Assembly (NCBI RefSeq): GCF_963576675.1 | Contig: NC_088917.1 | Location: forward strand, 14,784,001 to 14,848,000 | Source of the DNA: Euphorbia lathyris | Lineage: Eukaryota > Streptophyta > Magnoliopsida > Malpighiales > Euphorbiaceae | Direction: 5' to 3' | DNA length: 64,000 bases | Part shown: positions 35,207 to 47,592 of the stretch, one piece after another | Position numbering within the stretch: the stretch's first letter is position 1 | Layout of the letters: each line of letters starts with the position of its first letter | Translations under genes and position numbers: made by a program | The notes under the pieces: generated by a model | Database searches by the model: none | Seen by the model: only the letters and a program-made list of their open reading frames with translations | What the model was told of the DNA's origin: nothing

Positions 35207-35652
35207 AAACCTCAAGACAGTTTTCTATCAGAGAGAACAGTTTCTGTGCGTTCGGTTTGATGATAGGAAATTTATTGTCATTTTTATTGATATTTCAATA
35301 TTTGCCATAAGCAATGCTTTTAAAAATTTCTTAAGAAAATAAATAATATCACACGTTAATCTTTTGATGAATATTATAAATATCATCACGTCAAATAGTA
35401 TTTTTTTTAATTGGAAAAAAAGCATTATTATAAAATTTTAGGTGTTAAGAGTTTAAAAAATTAAATACTAAGTGATTGAGTTATTTGATAAATATTAGAA
35501 GTAATAAATCTTAAATTTATAAATATTAAAAAAATTGTAATAAAAAATATGTTTCTTAAAACCTATATGGAAAATGGTAATACTGTACAAGTCCATTTAT
35601 AAAGTATATAAATTATTTTTTTAAAATAAATTTTAAATTGTTATTATTATTA

Positions 35653-36110
35653 AGGAAAAGTATAAAAATAAACACTGTACACAATTTAAAAGTTTTCAAG
35701 ATGGTAACTTGTGGTTCATTCTGTTAGCAAATGCAGTCCAAATTAACTAATAGTGTTAGAAAAGTCAAAAGTCAAATAGTAAAGAGTGATTATGTTTAGA
35801 GAGAGAGAATGGAAATGAATTAAAGAGATGTGAGAGAATGAGGAGATGGTTATTTTGATATTTTATTTTTGTTTTGGGTTTTGTTTATGATAATTGGATA
35901 ATAAGAGGGTTAATTTATAAAATAAACAAATATAAAGATAAAAATAGTTCTTTATCATTTGACTTTTGACTTTTTTTAACACCGTTAGTCAGTTTGGACT
36001 ACTTTTGCTAACGGAATGAACCACAAGATACCAATTTACAAACTTGTAAACCACGTAGTTTATGTTTGAAAGTGTTCCAAAACCACATGGTTTATTTTTA
36101 TACTTTTCTC
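35653..36110. mobile_element. long-TIR MITE, related to family G at its ends
   Basis: About 458 bp. The left end 'aggaaaagtataaaaataaa' and the inverted right end match closely over about 20 bp, then words such as 'cttgtggttcatt' and 'aaaagtcaaaagtcaaat' pair over about 130 bp. Flanks ttattatta (35644-35652) and ttattaata (36111-36119) form a 9 bp duplication with one mismatch, in the Mutator range. Confidence 0.7.
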
Positions 36111-36745
36111 TTATTAATATTCAACTTCAAATTTTGAATTATAAAGTTTAACTTATTTATCGAGATTATAATATCAATAATTTGAATACAATAATAGATT
36201 TACGGATTATTTTTTTCAGTATAGAAATCGTTTGGATTGATCGCAGCGGAATAATGAACTTTGATCGTGTATTATCAATCAAGTTTCAACTACACTAAAA
36301 GGGTGTTTGGTTACCATTTTTTCTGAAAAAACCACAGTCTTTTACTTCGTTGGAGATACTAGTCTAGTGGATTTTCCCATTGTTAAAGGTTAAAGATTTT
36401 TTTAAAAAAAATGAAGGAGAGAAGGGAGAGATTGATTTGAATAAATGAAAATCCAAAGAGTGTTCCTTCAAAAAAAAAAAAAAAATCCAAAGAGTGTTTT
36501 CTCTCTGTTAAAAAAAAGTGTGGAAGTGGAAAAGGTGGGAACAGTTACAAATGGATATGCGAGATTGTGCAGTAATGCGCTTAGTAATTTGGAAATTTGA
36601 TAAAAGGGTATTCTAGTCTTTGCTATAGACTACGTGTGGGAAACCTAAGCTAAGTATAGTAATTCACATAAATTATGGTGAGGAGTGAGGCTCTAAGTGA
36701 TGACAAGGAAGGAAGAAACTATGCGGTAAAAAGAAAGGGTGGTAG
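36111..36745. other. gene-free stretch
   Basis: No supported gene. 36299-36370 looks like the start of a 'gggtgtttggtt' repeat; a doubled piece ('aatccaaagagtgtt', 36450 and 36484) lies around an A run. Confidence 0.4.
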
Positions 36746-37990
36746 TGTTGGAAATGTGTCCTAAAGACAATAAATATTCTTACGATTAATGAAATGTTCG
36801 TTAACTTTTGTTTGATTTATTATATAGTTATGGTTAACTATTAAAAGGCATTTAATCTTTTGTCATATAATTAATAGATAGAATAAAAATCTTTAGTTTA
36901 TGCAAGATGAAGTAAGGCTAACCTTTAGGACTAAAACTAATTGATCATAAACTTAAAGCACTCAAACCAAACATTATGTTAAAGGATTGGTACAATGTTG
37001 TTAAGATTTACATATAATAATGATTTCTATTCTTGACTAGGCAGTTAATAATATCTAAACAGTTACATGGATGTATATGAAAGAGTTCTTGTACATTGAC
37101 GATCTGACAAGAGATACCAGGATAAATAGTTCTAATGTCAATTGGTTTATCTTATAGGTGATAGTAGGTATAAACAATCATCGGACTTAAATAATCATTA
37201 TTGTGATTCTAGATTGTGAATTGTGATGTTTTGACGGTATTATCGAGCACGATCCAACACACTAGGTGTGTCTTGGGCAGTGTTTGGGTATCACATAAAG
37301 TAATTGCTAGATAATTGAATGATAGACTAAGAATTTGCCACTCTCGATAGATGAAAGATATATCATTGGCCACTTGTGGGATAATTATTCTAAATCCTTG
37401 CAATGTGATAGATTATAGGTTGAAATAGAGATTTCACATAATCTATCTAGTTTGAACAATTCAACATACACACGTGAACAAACGTCTCTATAAATGTGAC
37501 TCGACATTTTCCATAATCACGATTCGTTTGGATATAGTTGATAAATAAACGAATTATACTATAACTATGCACTCATAGGTAAAGGTCAAATCAACTTGAC
37601 TTCTTATGGCTCTAGGGGAGTGAGATATTTTTTTTTAAGTTGGTGCACTCACTCCGTTATAGGTTTGATTGTATTGATATGATACAAATTAATAGATATA
37701 CATTAAAGAGTTAATTTACCAAAAGATTCAATTGAACTGCAATACACGGTTATGGCTAGATGCAATAAGAACTTAACGGGCCACACATAAAGAACAAGAA
37801 CGAAGAGCGGAACGTAAATTGAAAATTGTTTCTACATAGAACTAAGGGAGACCGAAATAAATGTGTAGTATTTTAGGTATTTTAATTGAATTAGATATAT
37901 TATATAATAGAGATTATAATTAATTAGAACTAATATTAATATACATATAGTGTTCTAATTGAAATAAAAGAGTTAATTATATTAGATATA
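36746..37990 (+). repeat. Copia-type LTR remnant
   Basis: It starts 'tgttggaaatgtgtcctaaa', a start I recognise from common plant Copia LTRs, and continues with the expected LTR-like sequence through 'cgggccacacataaagaac' near 37778. No primer site or coding region follows. The far end merges with AT-rich DNA and the family G MITE. Solo or truncated LTR; the end coordinate is approximate. Confidence 0.5.
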
Positions 37991-38364
37991 TAGAAAAGTA
38001 TAAAAATAAATGATGTGGTTTGATCGATTTGTAAAAACAGTCCTTGTAATTTAAAAAAATTCAAATAGGGGTCTATGTTTTGTGAATTTTGCAGCTAAAA
38101 GATATGTGAGTCAATTTTTCGATCAAATAATACTTATTTTTTAGTTAATTTTTAAAACCAAACCTTGTATTTTCGGTAACTAGTGGTCTTTTTAATTGCT
38201 CCAAATCGCTCTATTTTGAGGTAAATAGTCACGACAATAATTTTTAATGGAATGACTGAGTTTGTAAAGTGCCCAAAGTAGAGATCTTTGTTTGCAAACT
38301 TTTAAACCACATAGACTCTCTTTGCAAATCGGACAAACCATAAGATTTATTTTTATATTTTTCC
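37991..38364. mobile_element. MITE of family G, uninterrupted copy
   Basis: About 374 bp. 'tagaaaagtataaaaataaa' at the left pairs with 'tttatttttatatttttcc' at the right. It is the undisturbed reference for the interrupted copy at 25971-28744. Confidence 0.7.
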
Positions 38365-38434
38365 AATATATATTAACGTATATTATTTATCAGATAAATG
38401 ATAATATTAATATTAATTATATATATATTATAAG

Positions 38435-38848
38435 GCAAAAGCTAACGAGCGCCCCCTGGGGTGCTAGATAAGAAAAATAATTATCATTAATCACTACATC
38501 AAAAGAATAAATAAAAGGATGTTATTATTGTCATTAATCATTTTTTTGACTAATTGACCATTAATCATTTTTTTGACTAATTAATCATTAATAATTTTTT
38601 TTTGACTAATTGATCATTAATTACTCCATTTTATTTCTACCATAACATCTCATTCCCTCTATTTTCTATTCCCACCATTTCATCTTCCCTTATAAATTTT
38701 ATAATTTTTTCAACTTTTTCCCTCCACTTCCTTTTCCACCAAAAAATAATAATAATCAGATTACACTTTCAATTATAAGGCCTTAATATCTCATTCCCTC
38801 TACTTCGTTTATGCCATTTCATTTCCACTTCTTTGAGTTGAGAGCAAA
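38435..38848 (+). promoter_or_regulatory. start of a MULE-like element and leader of its transposase gene
   Basis: 'gcaaaagctaacgagcgccc' near 38436 looks like an element terminus, but no inverted partner was found to the right. After it the word 'ttttgactaattgaccatta' recurs about three times (38540-38625), then pyrimidine-rich leader-like DNA leads to the ATG at 38849. Confidence 0.35.
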
Positions 38849-40914
38849 ATGTTTGATTTGAATGTCCTCCCATCCAATGAAGAAATAGTGGTGTTCATGG
38901 AAGAAGATAATGTAGAAGAAACTCATGATCAAGCAAGCCTACGGTTACAACCATTTGTGAGTCAAACATTTTTAAGTGAAGAAGAAGCATGGGTATTTTA
39001 CCAAAATTATGCACGCCGACACGGTTTTAGCATTCGGAAAGATCGAACAAAAAAAAGATGGTATAATTGTAAGACGTGATTTCTACTGTCATCGTAGTCG
39101 AACTCAACCAGGAAAGGAAATTGACCTAAATAAGGAGCAAAGAAATAGAGTTTCTGATAAATGTAGTTGTAATGCTCACCTGCGTATCAAATTGAAGATT
39201 TGCAATGAAATATTTCATGAAGAGTGGCACACAACTACATTTATAGAAGGGCGTAATCATGCTTTACTATCTCAATCACAAGTGCGGTTCCTTCCTGCTA
39301 ATAGGATGATAAGTCAAGAAGATGAGGCACATATTCTGCTATTGAAAGAAGTCGGTCTATCGGTGAGACAAATTATTCGTGTTCTTGAGCTTGAAAAAAA
39401 TGTAGAGCATGGAGAGCTTCCTTTTCTTGAAAAAGATATCAGAAATCTTTTTACCAAAGTGAGAAAAACAGTTTCTAGGAATGATGTTTCCAATTTGATA
39501 AAGTATTTCAAATCTTGCAAAGAAGAAAATTCTAACTTCCACTACGTTGTTAAGGTTGATCATGAGAAGAAATTAGAGCACTTGTTTTGGTGTCCAGTTC
39601 AATCAATTGAGTAGTATGACAAATATGGAGATGTTGTGGTTTTTGACACAACTTATAAAGTAAATTTATATGACATGCCATGTGGCATATTTGTTGGTAT
39701 GAATAATCATGGAAAAACAATATTTTTTAGATGTGCACTACTCCGAAATGAAACTACAGATACTTTCAAATGGTTAATGAAGGTATACATCATTTTCATT
39801 TATTTTTTCTCATGCAAAATAGCTTACTTTTAACTAACTTAATTATTCCTCCAAATTTTTACATTGTTCATTATTTTATAAGATTTAATTTTTTGCACTA
39901 TGTTCATTGCTTTTAAGTTACTCAATTATTCCTAGCGTTTTTTTATTACACTATAGTAGTGACATATATATATTTCATTAATTCTAACGTATATGTTTTT
40001 ATTTTCTTGAAGACTTTTGTGGACACTATGAAAAAGCCACAAAAAACGATCATAACAGACCAAGATCCATGGATGACACAAGCAATTTCTCAAGTATTGC
40101 CAAACACTAAACATTGCTTTTGTATATGGTATATCACTTCAAAATTTAGTGGTTGGTTCACATTTATTCTCCGTGATAAATAGCAAGTGTGGTGCAAAGA
40201 TTTTTATATGCTCTATAAGTTGGAGACGATTGAAGATTTTGAGACCCAATGGCCCATTGTTCTTAGCAAAAACAACTTGCTTGACAATAAACATGTAAAA
40301 GGTTTGTATAATATCAAAGAATTTTGGGCATCGGCATACCTTCGAAGTTACTACTTTGGAGGGATGAGGACTACAGGAAGATCCGAGTATATTAATGGTT
40401 TTATCAAGAGATTTGTATCGTCCAATTCAACTTTAAACGATCTTGCTAAATAGGTTAGTAGAAACTCACTTTTTTCCCCTCTCAAATAGTGGAACTAGTA
40501 GGTACTATTAATGTGTGGTGTACAAAGTTTCAAAGTGATTCATTTTTATTATGTTTATTGTTTTGTTAGATTGATGTTGCGGTTCGAGAGATAATCCAAA
40601 GACAATCACATGATAATATGGTAGCTGTCACTAAGAAGAATGTTTTAAAAGTCAAGTCCCCTTTGGAAGAAAACGCTTCTCAAGTACTCACTCCGTTTGC
40701 TTTTGAGAAGTTCAAAGAAGAATGTCGTAGATCAAATCAATATTCAATCATTTGCGATGATGGTTATGATTTTACAGTTAGATATTATGCAAATGAAAAT
40801 AGTCGATGTCACAAAGTATTTTGGGATGGAAATGTTGCAATGTGCTCTTGCAAACAGTATGAGTTCTTGGGGATAATTTGCCGGCATATATTGCGAATAA
40901 GGACCAAATATTAA
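38849..40914 (+). pseudogene. decayed FAR1/FHY3-like MULE transposase gene
   Basis: Three exons are visible: 38849-39782, 40013-40453 and 40570-40914, with GT-AG introns of 230 and 116 bp. The order is an N-terminal FAR1 DNA-binding zinc domain (SEEEAWVFYQNYARRHGFS and the C/H residues that follow), a MULE transposase core (VVFDTTYKVN, then KTIITDQDPWM with catalytic Asp candidates) and a C-terminal SWIM zinc finger (CSCKQYEFLGIICRHIL). Damage: one extra A in an A run near 39050-39057 shifts the frame; TAG at 39612-39614 where Trp is expected; TAG at 40181-40183; TAG at 40451-40453 at the end of exon 2, probably from CAG. The C-terminal part after the SWIM finger is missing and an L1 fragment follows. 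Either a transposase relic or a dead domesticated FAR1-type gene. Confidence 0.85.
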
Positions 40915-41009
40915 TTACATAATAATATACCAACTCCTAGTTAGAATTAGCACTTTAACTAATTACGTAATTGAATTACTTATCCAATTAATATACCAAC
41001 TCCTAGTCA

Positions 41010-42730
41010 GTGGCTACAACAATACCATCATATTGTATGAGCGCCTTTCTCCTCCCGAAATCACTATGCAATGAAATGGAGGTCATGATGAACGCTTTCT
41101 AGTGGGGTGCGAGATTAGGAGGTGGCAGGAAAATTCACTGGAAATCTTGGGCAAGACTTTGCACATCAAAGAAAGGAGGAATGGGGTTCCGACATTTACA
41201 CTCTTTCAACTTAGCTCTGCTAGCCAAACATGTCTGGAATATAGTCACTAAACCAACTGCTCTCTCTAGCAGACTTCTCAAAGCTGAATACTTTTCTAGA
41301 GGGGATATTTTGACGGCTAATCTGGGTTCCAACCCGAACCATATCTGGAGAGGCTTTTGGTCGGGTATTCCCTATATTACTAATGGCCTGAGATGGTGAG
41401 TGGGAACCGGAGAAACGATCCGCATATGGTCTGATCCTTGGATATCGGGTGAAAATAGGCTCATCTCCACACCAGCTCCATCGAGTACCACGTTCGTGTA
41501 GTGTCGGATCTGTTTGTACAGGGGACAACATATTGGGATGCTGGACTACTATGCCAACTGTTCTGCCCAGCGAAAGTTGGAGATATCCTACGACTGCCGG
41601 GTGGATCACAATCAGGCACCGATGCGCTACGATGGGAGTTTGAGAAGCATGGTGTATATAGCGTCAGGTCGGGATATTATGTGGTGGCTTTTGTTTTACT
41701 AGAACCAGCACAAGTAGAGGGTGTGGCAGTGGATTGGCCAAGGTTATGGAAGCTGTGGATCCCCCTCGAGTTAAACTATTTTTGTGGAAAGTGCTAACTC
41801 GAACCTTACCACTACGGGACCGACTAATAACTAAGGGGATGACCCTACCCAACGAATGTGCTAGCTGCCACCTATTTGGGGAGCATGAGACTCACGTCTT
41901 TCTTGACTATAATTTTGTAGAGCAGAGCTAGCAAACGGCTGGATTAATGCTGAATATACCACCAGTTAGTGACTTCATGGAATGGTTCAATTGTCTGCTG
42001 AACAATCACAAGTGGAAAGTTTCAAAGGTGGCTTGTATGGTGTTGTGGGGCATTTGGCACAACCGGAATGACAAAGTCTGGGGCAAGGCTCAGGTCACCG
42101 CTGCAGTTGGAGTACAGCTTGCTACGGGCTTCCTTGAGCAGTGGCAGGAGGCCAGACACACCGTAACACAAGCTCGCATACCATGGAACGAAGAGGCATA
42201 TCGAGTATGGCAGAGGTCGGTGGGACAGGAGACTAAATTGAATATTGATGTAGCTGTCTTCCAGGATAATCAGACTATAGGGTGTGGATTTGTGTTACGG
42301 AATGCAGCAGGAGCAATCCTTGGGAGTGGCAGCAGACAGGTTGCAGGCACCTTCGAAGCAAACATCGCGGAAGCTATCAGCCTGAAAGAGGCATTGACCT
42401 GGCTCAAAACAGTGCAAAGGTGTAATGTGATCGTCGAAACAGACTCCCTTCAGGTTGCAAATGCCTTCAACAACCCGTTAGAAGATCGGTCAGGATTCTC
42501 TCTCGTTGTCCAAGACTGCATCGCCTTAGGAGACTAGATTGGTATCTACCAGATTTATCATGTAATGCGAAAAGCGAATAGTGTAGCTCATTGTCTAGTA
42601 CGAGCTGTTAGGGAGCATGCTAGCCCGTCTTTTTGGCAGCACGGACCGCCCCACTGTTGGTCGGCTGCTAAGATAGATGTTCACTATTCTCATTATTAAT
42701 GAAAGTCCATTCTTTTCAAAAAAAAAAAAA
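41010..42730 (+). pseudogene. 5'-truncated L1 LINE
   Basis: The C-terminal part of an L1 ORF2 in broken frames: post-RT region (RKIHWKSWARLC, then FRHLHSFNLALLAKHVW, 41130-41250), zinc-like segment (VKLFLWKVLTRTLPLRDRL, about 41770-41830) and RNase H (42235-42535, with ETDSLQVANAF). It ends in a poly(A) run at 42718-42730. 40936-40960 ('tcctagttagaattagcac' and on) returns with two to three differences at 42731-42755, a probable target duplication. The stretch 40961-41010 would then be filler at the 5' junction. Frameshifts and stops show it is dead. Confidence 0.8.
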
Positions 42731-42873
42731 TCCTAATTTGAATTAGCACTTTAATTAAAGAAAAAAAATACTATATATATCCATGATACATGTAATTTCA
42801 GCCTACATTGTATATTTTGTGATTAGGGTTTTATTTTTGTCTTACAAGAAATTTTCCCAAACACAGATTAACT

Positions 42874-43068
42874 AGTTGGTTTTAATGAGTTATAGTCACA
42901 TCGTTCATCCGTTCGCGTTCGTGTGGATCTACATTAGAGGCACTCCTGCTTTGAATGATCACTTGTTGATTACAACACTGATTGTCATTTCAGATGATCT
43001 GATTAGAACACTACTGCAGTATCCAGTGGATCGCATTGTAACAACAGACAGTAGAATGCTTCGAAAGG
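42874..43068 (+). other. possible exon of an unidentified gene
   Basis: A frame reading GTPALNDHLLITTLIVISDD and SRMLRK has ordinary composition and ends at a good donor (cgaaag, then gtaaac). A matching-phase acceptor 'gttttacag' lies at 46129-46137, followed by 43 open codons (VNSGRFDMTFKLSVTSSD) to a TGA near 46265. If real, the intron of about 3.07 kb contains the nested elements at 43376-45643. I do not recognise the protein, and chance is possible. Confidence 0.25.
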
Positions 43069-43565
43069 TAAACATAAATATCCTTCTCGTTCAATTAATT
43101 AGTTTGTTCATCTAACGGATATAACGAGATCCATGAGATTTGGGAATAGAAAAATTTAGAGTTTTCATTGTATTGTCTAGATCGTTTATACATGTCGTAT
43201 TCTCAATGGTAGCATTAGAGTTGTCGCTATATTTTCGGTGATGATCAGATTTTATCTGATTACTTGATTGTTTTATTAATTAATGATTTTTTTGAAATTA
43301 TTTTATCCCATGTTGTTTTGTAAAATTTGGTATGGGTGTTTGTATTTGAAGTTGATTCAAATAACGGATAAGGTGCAAAAATATCCTTAACGTTGCAGTC
43401 ATGAGTAATTTTACCCTTAACGTTTAAAATTATGCAATTTTATCTCTAATGTCTAAAATGGTGTAATTTTACACATAATGTTAGTAGCCAATACCAATTT
43501 TACTCCTAATGTTGACAAATTGGGTCAATTTAAGAAATAATTTATTAAATTATCTTCTCGGTTAT

Positions 43566-44285
43566 CAGTGTTGTAAAAGTCGTAAGTCGCTAGTCGGGCG
43601 GACAAGCCCTCAAAAGATTAATCGGGGATTAATCGGATATGTACTTTTCTATTTTTTATATTTATAATTAAATAAATATTATATAAACACATTTAAACTA
43701 TAAATTATCACATCTAAAAATAATATTAATAAATATTATATAAATATTATAAATATTTGTTTTAAATAAATAATAAAATATCTATAAATAGTCATTAAAA
43801 AAATGTGTCTACTACCTTCTCCATATTCATCAAATAATTCTTTATTTTCTTTCTCAAAATATTTAATACTAACATTTATAAAATTCCACAAATATACTCC
43901 AATTCTTTATTTTCTTTAGTTTGGTTTTTTTTTTTTAATTTCTAATATATGTTGAAATTAGTTTTATCTAGTGCTATGTAAATCAGTTTTATTTTTTTTA
44001 GTTGTTGTTATGATCATTAATTATTTATATTATTTATTTTGTAGCAAACTTTTTATAATTTTATGATTTGACCCGATTTTTACCCGCCTAACCCGACTTG
44101 CCCGCCTAGCCTAACTTGCCCGCCTAGCCCGACTTGCCCTGATTTATCCCGACTTGAACCGCCTAGGCGGAAATATATCGGACCCCCGACTTAACCCGCC
44201 CAGTTATAAAAAATCGGTCAGTGTTCTGAATTTCACCGACTAGTCGGCCGATTAGTCGCCAACTTGGCCGACTTTTATAACACTG
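43566..44285. mobile_element. non-autonomous hAT element, family F copy 2
   Basis: A 720 bp element between perfect 8 bp duplications tcggttat (43558-43565 and 44286-44293). The terminal inverted repeats are 'cagtgttgtaaaagtcg' and, inverted, 'cagtgttataaaagtcggcc'. Towards the ends are several 'cgcctagcccgacttgcc' repeats. No coding. Confidence 0.88.
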
Positions 44286-44564
44286 TCGGTTATGAATCTT
44301 GTCGTCTATACTTCACATGTGCGTCATTTTATCACTCATTAATAACAGATAACAAACATATGATTACACGCGAAAATTTTAAAAAAAATATATATACTGT
44401 CTTTTGTACGAGTTGGACAAAAAAATTCATATATTTCACCGAATTTATAAATATTAATCTCCAATTCTATTATTAAATTATAAAAAATATGAAATCTTCT
44501 TTTTATAATCAACGAATATGTAATTTGTGCAGAATAAGCAACAAAATATTTGTGTTTTATAATA

Positions 44565-45493
44565 CGGTTTTGATATATGCAGCCCTTAGGGCTGCATATA
44601 AGCATTTTTTTTTTGAATGAGGCTGCATATAAGCATTTTTTTTTTGAATGAGGCTGCATATAAGCATTAAATACAATGGAATATTTTTTTGTATTTTCAA
44701 GATGTATATTTATTATGCATTGAACTTCTAAATACACCAAAAATCATTTACTGCAATCATAATAAATTCTTTTAAATTTTCTATATCTGCATTAATTTTT
44801 AATTTTTAATTTTTTGAAAAGATATCTGCATTTATTATTTCGACAGGTTATTTGTAACTGTGTTAGTAACAGAATAAAAGTTACAAATAACTCGTCGAAA
44901 TAACACAGTTACGAATAACCTGTCGAAATGATTAAGTCTGACATATAAAAGTTACACACAAAAAACTGCATACAGCCCATCAAAATACAATTAACTGCTT
45001 TATTTTATCGATGAACTTCTTTGGAATATCTGATGTGATAGTCAAATAACTGTCAAATCAGTAAGTTCAAATTTTCTGTTGTGTAAGGATAAAATTGAAT
45101 TTACTTGACATTGTTAGGGGTAAAATTGTACAAATTCATAGTTACGAGTAAATCTGCACTTTTTAGAAAACGTTAGAAGTTCAATGTATAATAAATGCAG
45201 ATATCTTTTCAAAAAATATTATCATTTCGGCAGGTTATTTGTAACTGTGTTGTTACTAACACAGTTACAAATAACATGTCGAAATAATAAATGCAGATAT
45301 CTTTTTAAAAAATAAAAAATAAAAAATAAATGCAGATATAGAAAATTTAAAAGACTTTATGATTGCATTAAATGATTTTTGGTGTATTTAGAAGTTCAAT
45401 GCATAATAAATATACATCTTGAAAATACAAAAAAAATACTCTATTGTATTTAATGCTTATATGCAGCCCTAAGGGCTGCATAAATCAAAACCG
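44565..45493. mobile_element. Mutator-like foldback element
   Basis: A 929 bp element between perfect 9 bp duplications tttataata (44556-44564 and 45494-45502). Terminal inverted repeats are about 290 bp long and start 'cggttttgat'. Just inside each end is a hairpin, gcagccc-tta-gggctgc on the left. The left arm repeats a unit starting 'gctgcatataagcatttttt' three times, the right arm does not. The centre has a 'gacaggttatttgtaactgt' word in both orientations, five times in all. No coding. Confidence 0.9.
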
Positions 45494-45649
45494 TTTATAA
45501 TAATGTATAAAATTAATCCAACTTGCAAACGTTAGAGGTAAAATTGCTCTTTATTGTCAATATTAGAAGTAAAATTGCACAATTTTAGATATTATGGATA
45601 AAATTGTTCCTGGTTGTAAACGTTAGGGGTATTTTCTTATCCCTCCATA

Positions 45650-46320
45650 TAATTAGAAATGCATAATGGATACGGATGAAAGAGGTTCACTGGTTTTGAA
45701 ACTCTAATTTGGTTTTGAATCAATGATGTATATGGACAAAGTAAAAGAAAAAAAAATCTATACATCCAAAAGTTGTTTTTTTTTTGGAATCATCCAAAAT
45801 TGGTTTTAATGCTTTGTTTATATGTGAACGAAATTGCATGATTGAATTTTCAATTGCAAAATTGCAATTGCGATTTGCTGGTAGGCAATTAGTTGCGCGG
45901 CACCGGAGTGGCTGCCAACCGTAGACACCCGTTATCGTATAAAATGAATCAGAAACGTGGCATTATGGAGTTTCTCAGATCAACTGTCACTGCAATTTAG
46001 ATCTTCATATCATTCAGAAAGCTTTCATGGAATGTTTTCTTTTGAGGAAAACCCTCGTATGGCTAGGTTAAAGACTTCACAATACGGATGACTTCTTCTA
46101 AAGCCAGACTCTCTAATCTTTGATTCTGTTTTACAGGTTAACTCTGGAAGATTCGACATGACATTCAAACTCTCAGTCACAAGTTCAGATATACAATTAT
46201 CATTGCGCGGTGAGCGTGGAACTCAAACAAAGCACGTAAACTACAAAAAACTCAGCAATGATTGAAGAAAATTGCATCCAGCCAGAAATCCACAGAAAAA
46301 ATAAAGAAGAATACACTCAT
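45650..46320. other. stretch with possible second exon
   Basis: No firm gene. It contains the candidate exon at 46138-46267 described with 42874-43068; otherwise no recognisable content. Confidence 0.3.
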
Positions 46321-47592
46321 GAGTCTGGAGACCAGTTCGGTTCAATAATCTCTAGGATTGGATTGAACTTTGGGGATTCCTAAAAATGAATTTCCAGGAT
46401 TGGATTGAAAATTCCAGTCCGGTCAAATTCGGAGATTCAGGGATTCGGTTCCGGTCCAATCTAGTACAATTATTTGACGAGTCAAAATACGTATACTTTT
46501 ACCAAAAATAAATTAAAAATATAATTTACAAGATAATAAATATATAAAATTCTTAATAAAAATAAATAGCATATGTATACCATACCAATTATTAATTTTA
46601 ACCTAAATAAAGTAATTGGTGAACCGAATTGCTAAAGAACAAATGAGTAACTTAGTTTCAAGATTAATAAATTTTAACATCTTAACACACACAAATCTTA
46701 AGAAATGCATAATTTAAGCTAAATAACAACAAATTAAAGTACAATAGCAGAAAAAACTTGACCAGATTCTAACGAGTTAAAATTCAATAACAGAAATCAA
46801 AATTTGACTAAAGTCATACACTACCAAATTAATTAATTTATTTTGATTTTCATATGTACACAAATTTTAGGATTTAACCAACAACCAAAAGAAATATTAT
46901 GAGAAACAATACCTGAAATTGAAATTGAAATTGCAAACAATTAGATTTCACTTTAGAGAGTAAATTGAGAAGACGATGTCAGAACTAGAATTCTAATGAA
47001 CTAGGATTCTCATGAATTAGAATTATAAAATAGGAAGAAAAAAGAATGAGAAACAGAGAGAATATAGAGAAGAATATAGAAGAAAAAAAAGATTTCATTA
47101 ACCAATTACATAATCAATTAGTACAAGTTGATTCTCTTAAATAGGAAACATGACAAGAAAAATACAACTGGCCTAACAAATCATCGCTCTAATAATTCTA
47201 ACATACCTCAAATAAGAATAGGAAATATAACCTACCTTAAATCACCATAATAATTCTAACTTAGCTTATGTAAAAATAGGAAATACAACATACCTTAAAT
47301 AAAAATAGGAAATACGATACTTCACTAAATAGGGAAAAATAAAATTCGAATATATAAAATATAAATTTATTATGATAAATCTTCAGTTCATTCAATTGAG
47401 TTCGGTCCAATCCAATCCAATTTTGTTATCGGTCCAGTTCTGGATAATTTCGATCCAGTTCTTTGACAAAAAGTCAACAATCCAGTTCGATCCAGTTCTT
47501 TGAAAAAAGTCAACGGTTCGGTTCAATTCCGAATCTTTTTATTCGGATGTTCGGTTCAATCCAGTTTCTCCAAGATCTGCACCCAGCCCTAG
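46320..47592. repeat. repeat with inverted-looking ends
   Basis: Both ends are rich in 'cggttcaat' and 'ccagttc' words in opposite orientations (near 46336-46450 and 47400-47580), and the right end inverted reads 'agggctgggtgcagatc', a hAT-like start. The middle is AT-rich and non-coding. It probably is a non-autonomous DNA element inserted before or in the Tat-type gag remnant; the left end and duplication are not fixed. Confidence 0.4.

Larger units (their letters stand above)
43376..45643. mobile_element. MITE family A copy 2, with two nested insertions
   Basis: The left end 'ggataaggtgcaaaaatatc' and the inverted right end 'gggataagaaaatacccc' carry the family A arms ('acccttaacgtttaaaatt', and 'aacgttaggggtattttc'). 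The inner part is family A sequence once the two elements at 43566-44285 and 44565-45493 are taken out. Its own target duplication is not resolved. Confidence 0.65.

Noticed and set aside
46320..47592. firm hAT call for this repeat
   Set aside because: The right end looks hAT-like, but no matching left end or 8 bp duplication was found, so it was kept as an unspecified repeat.
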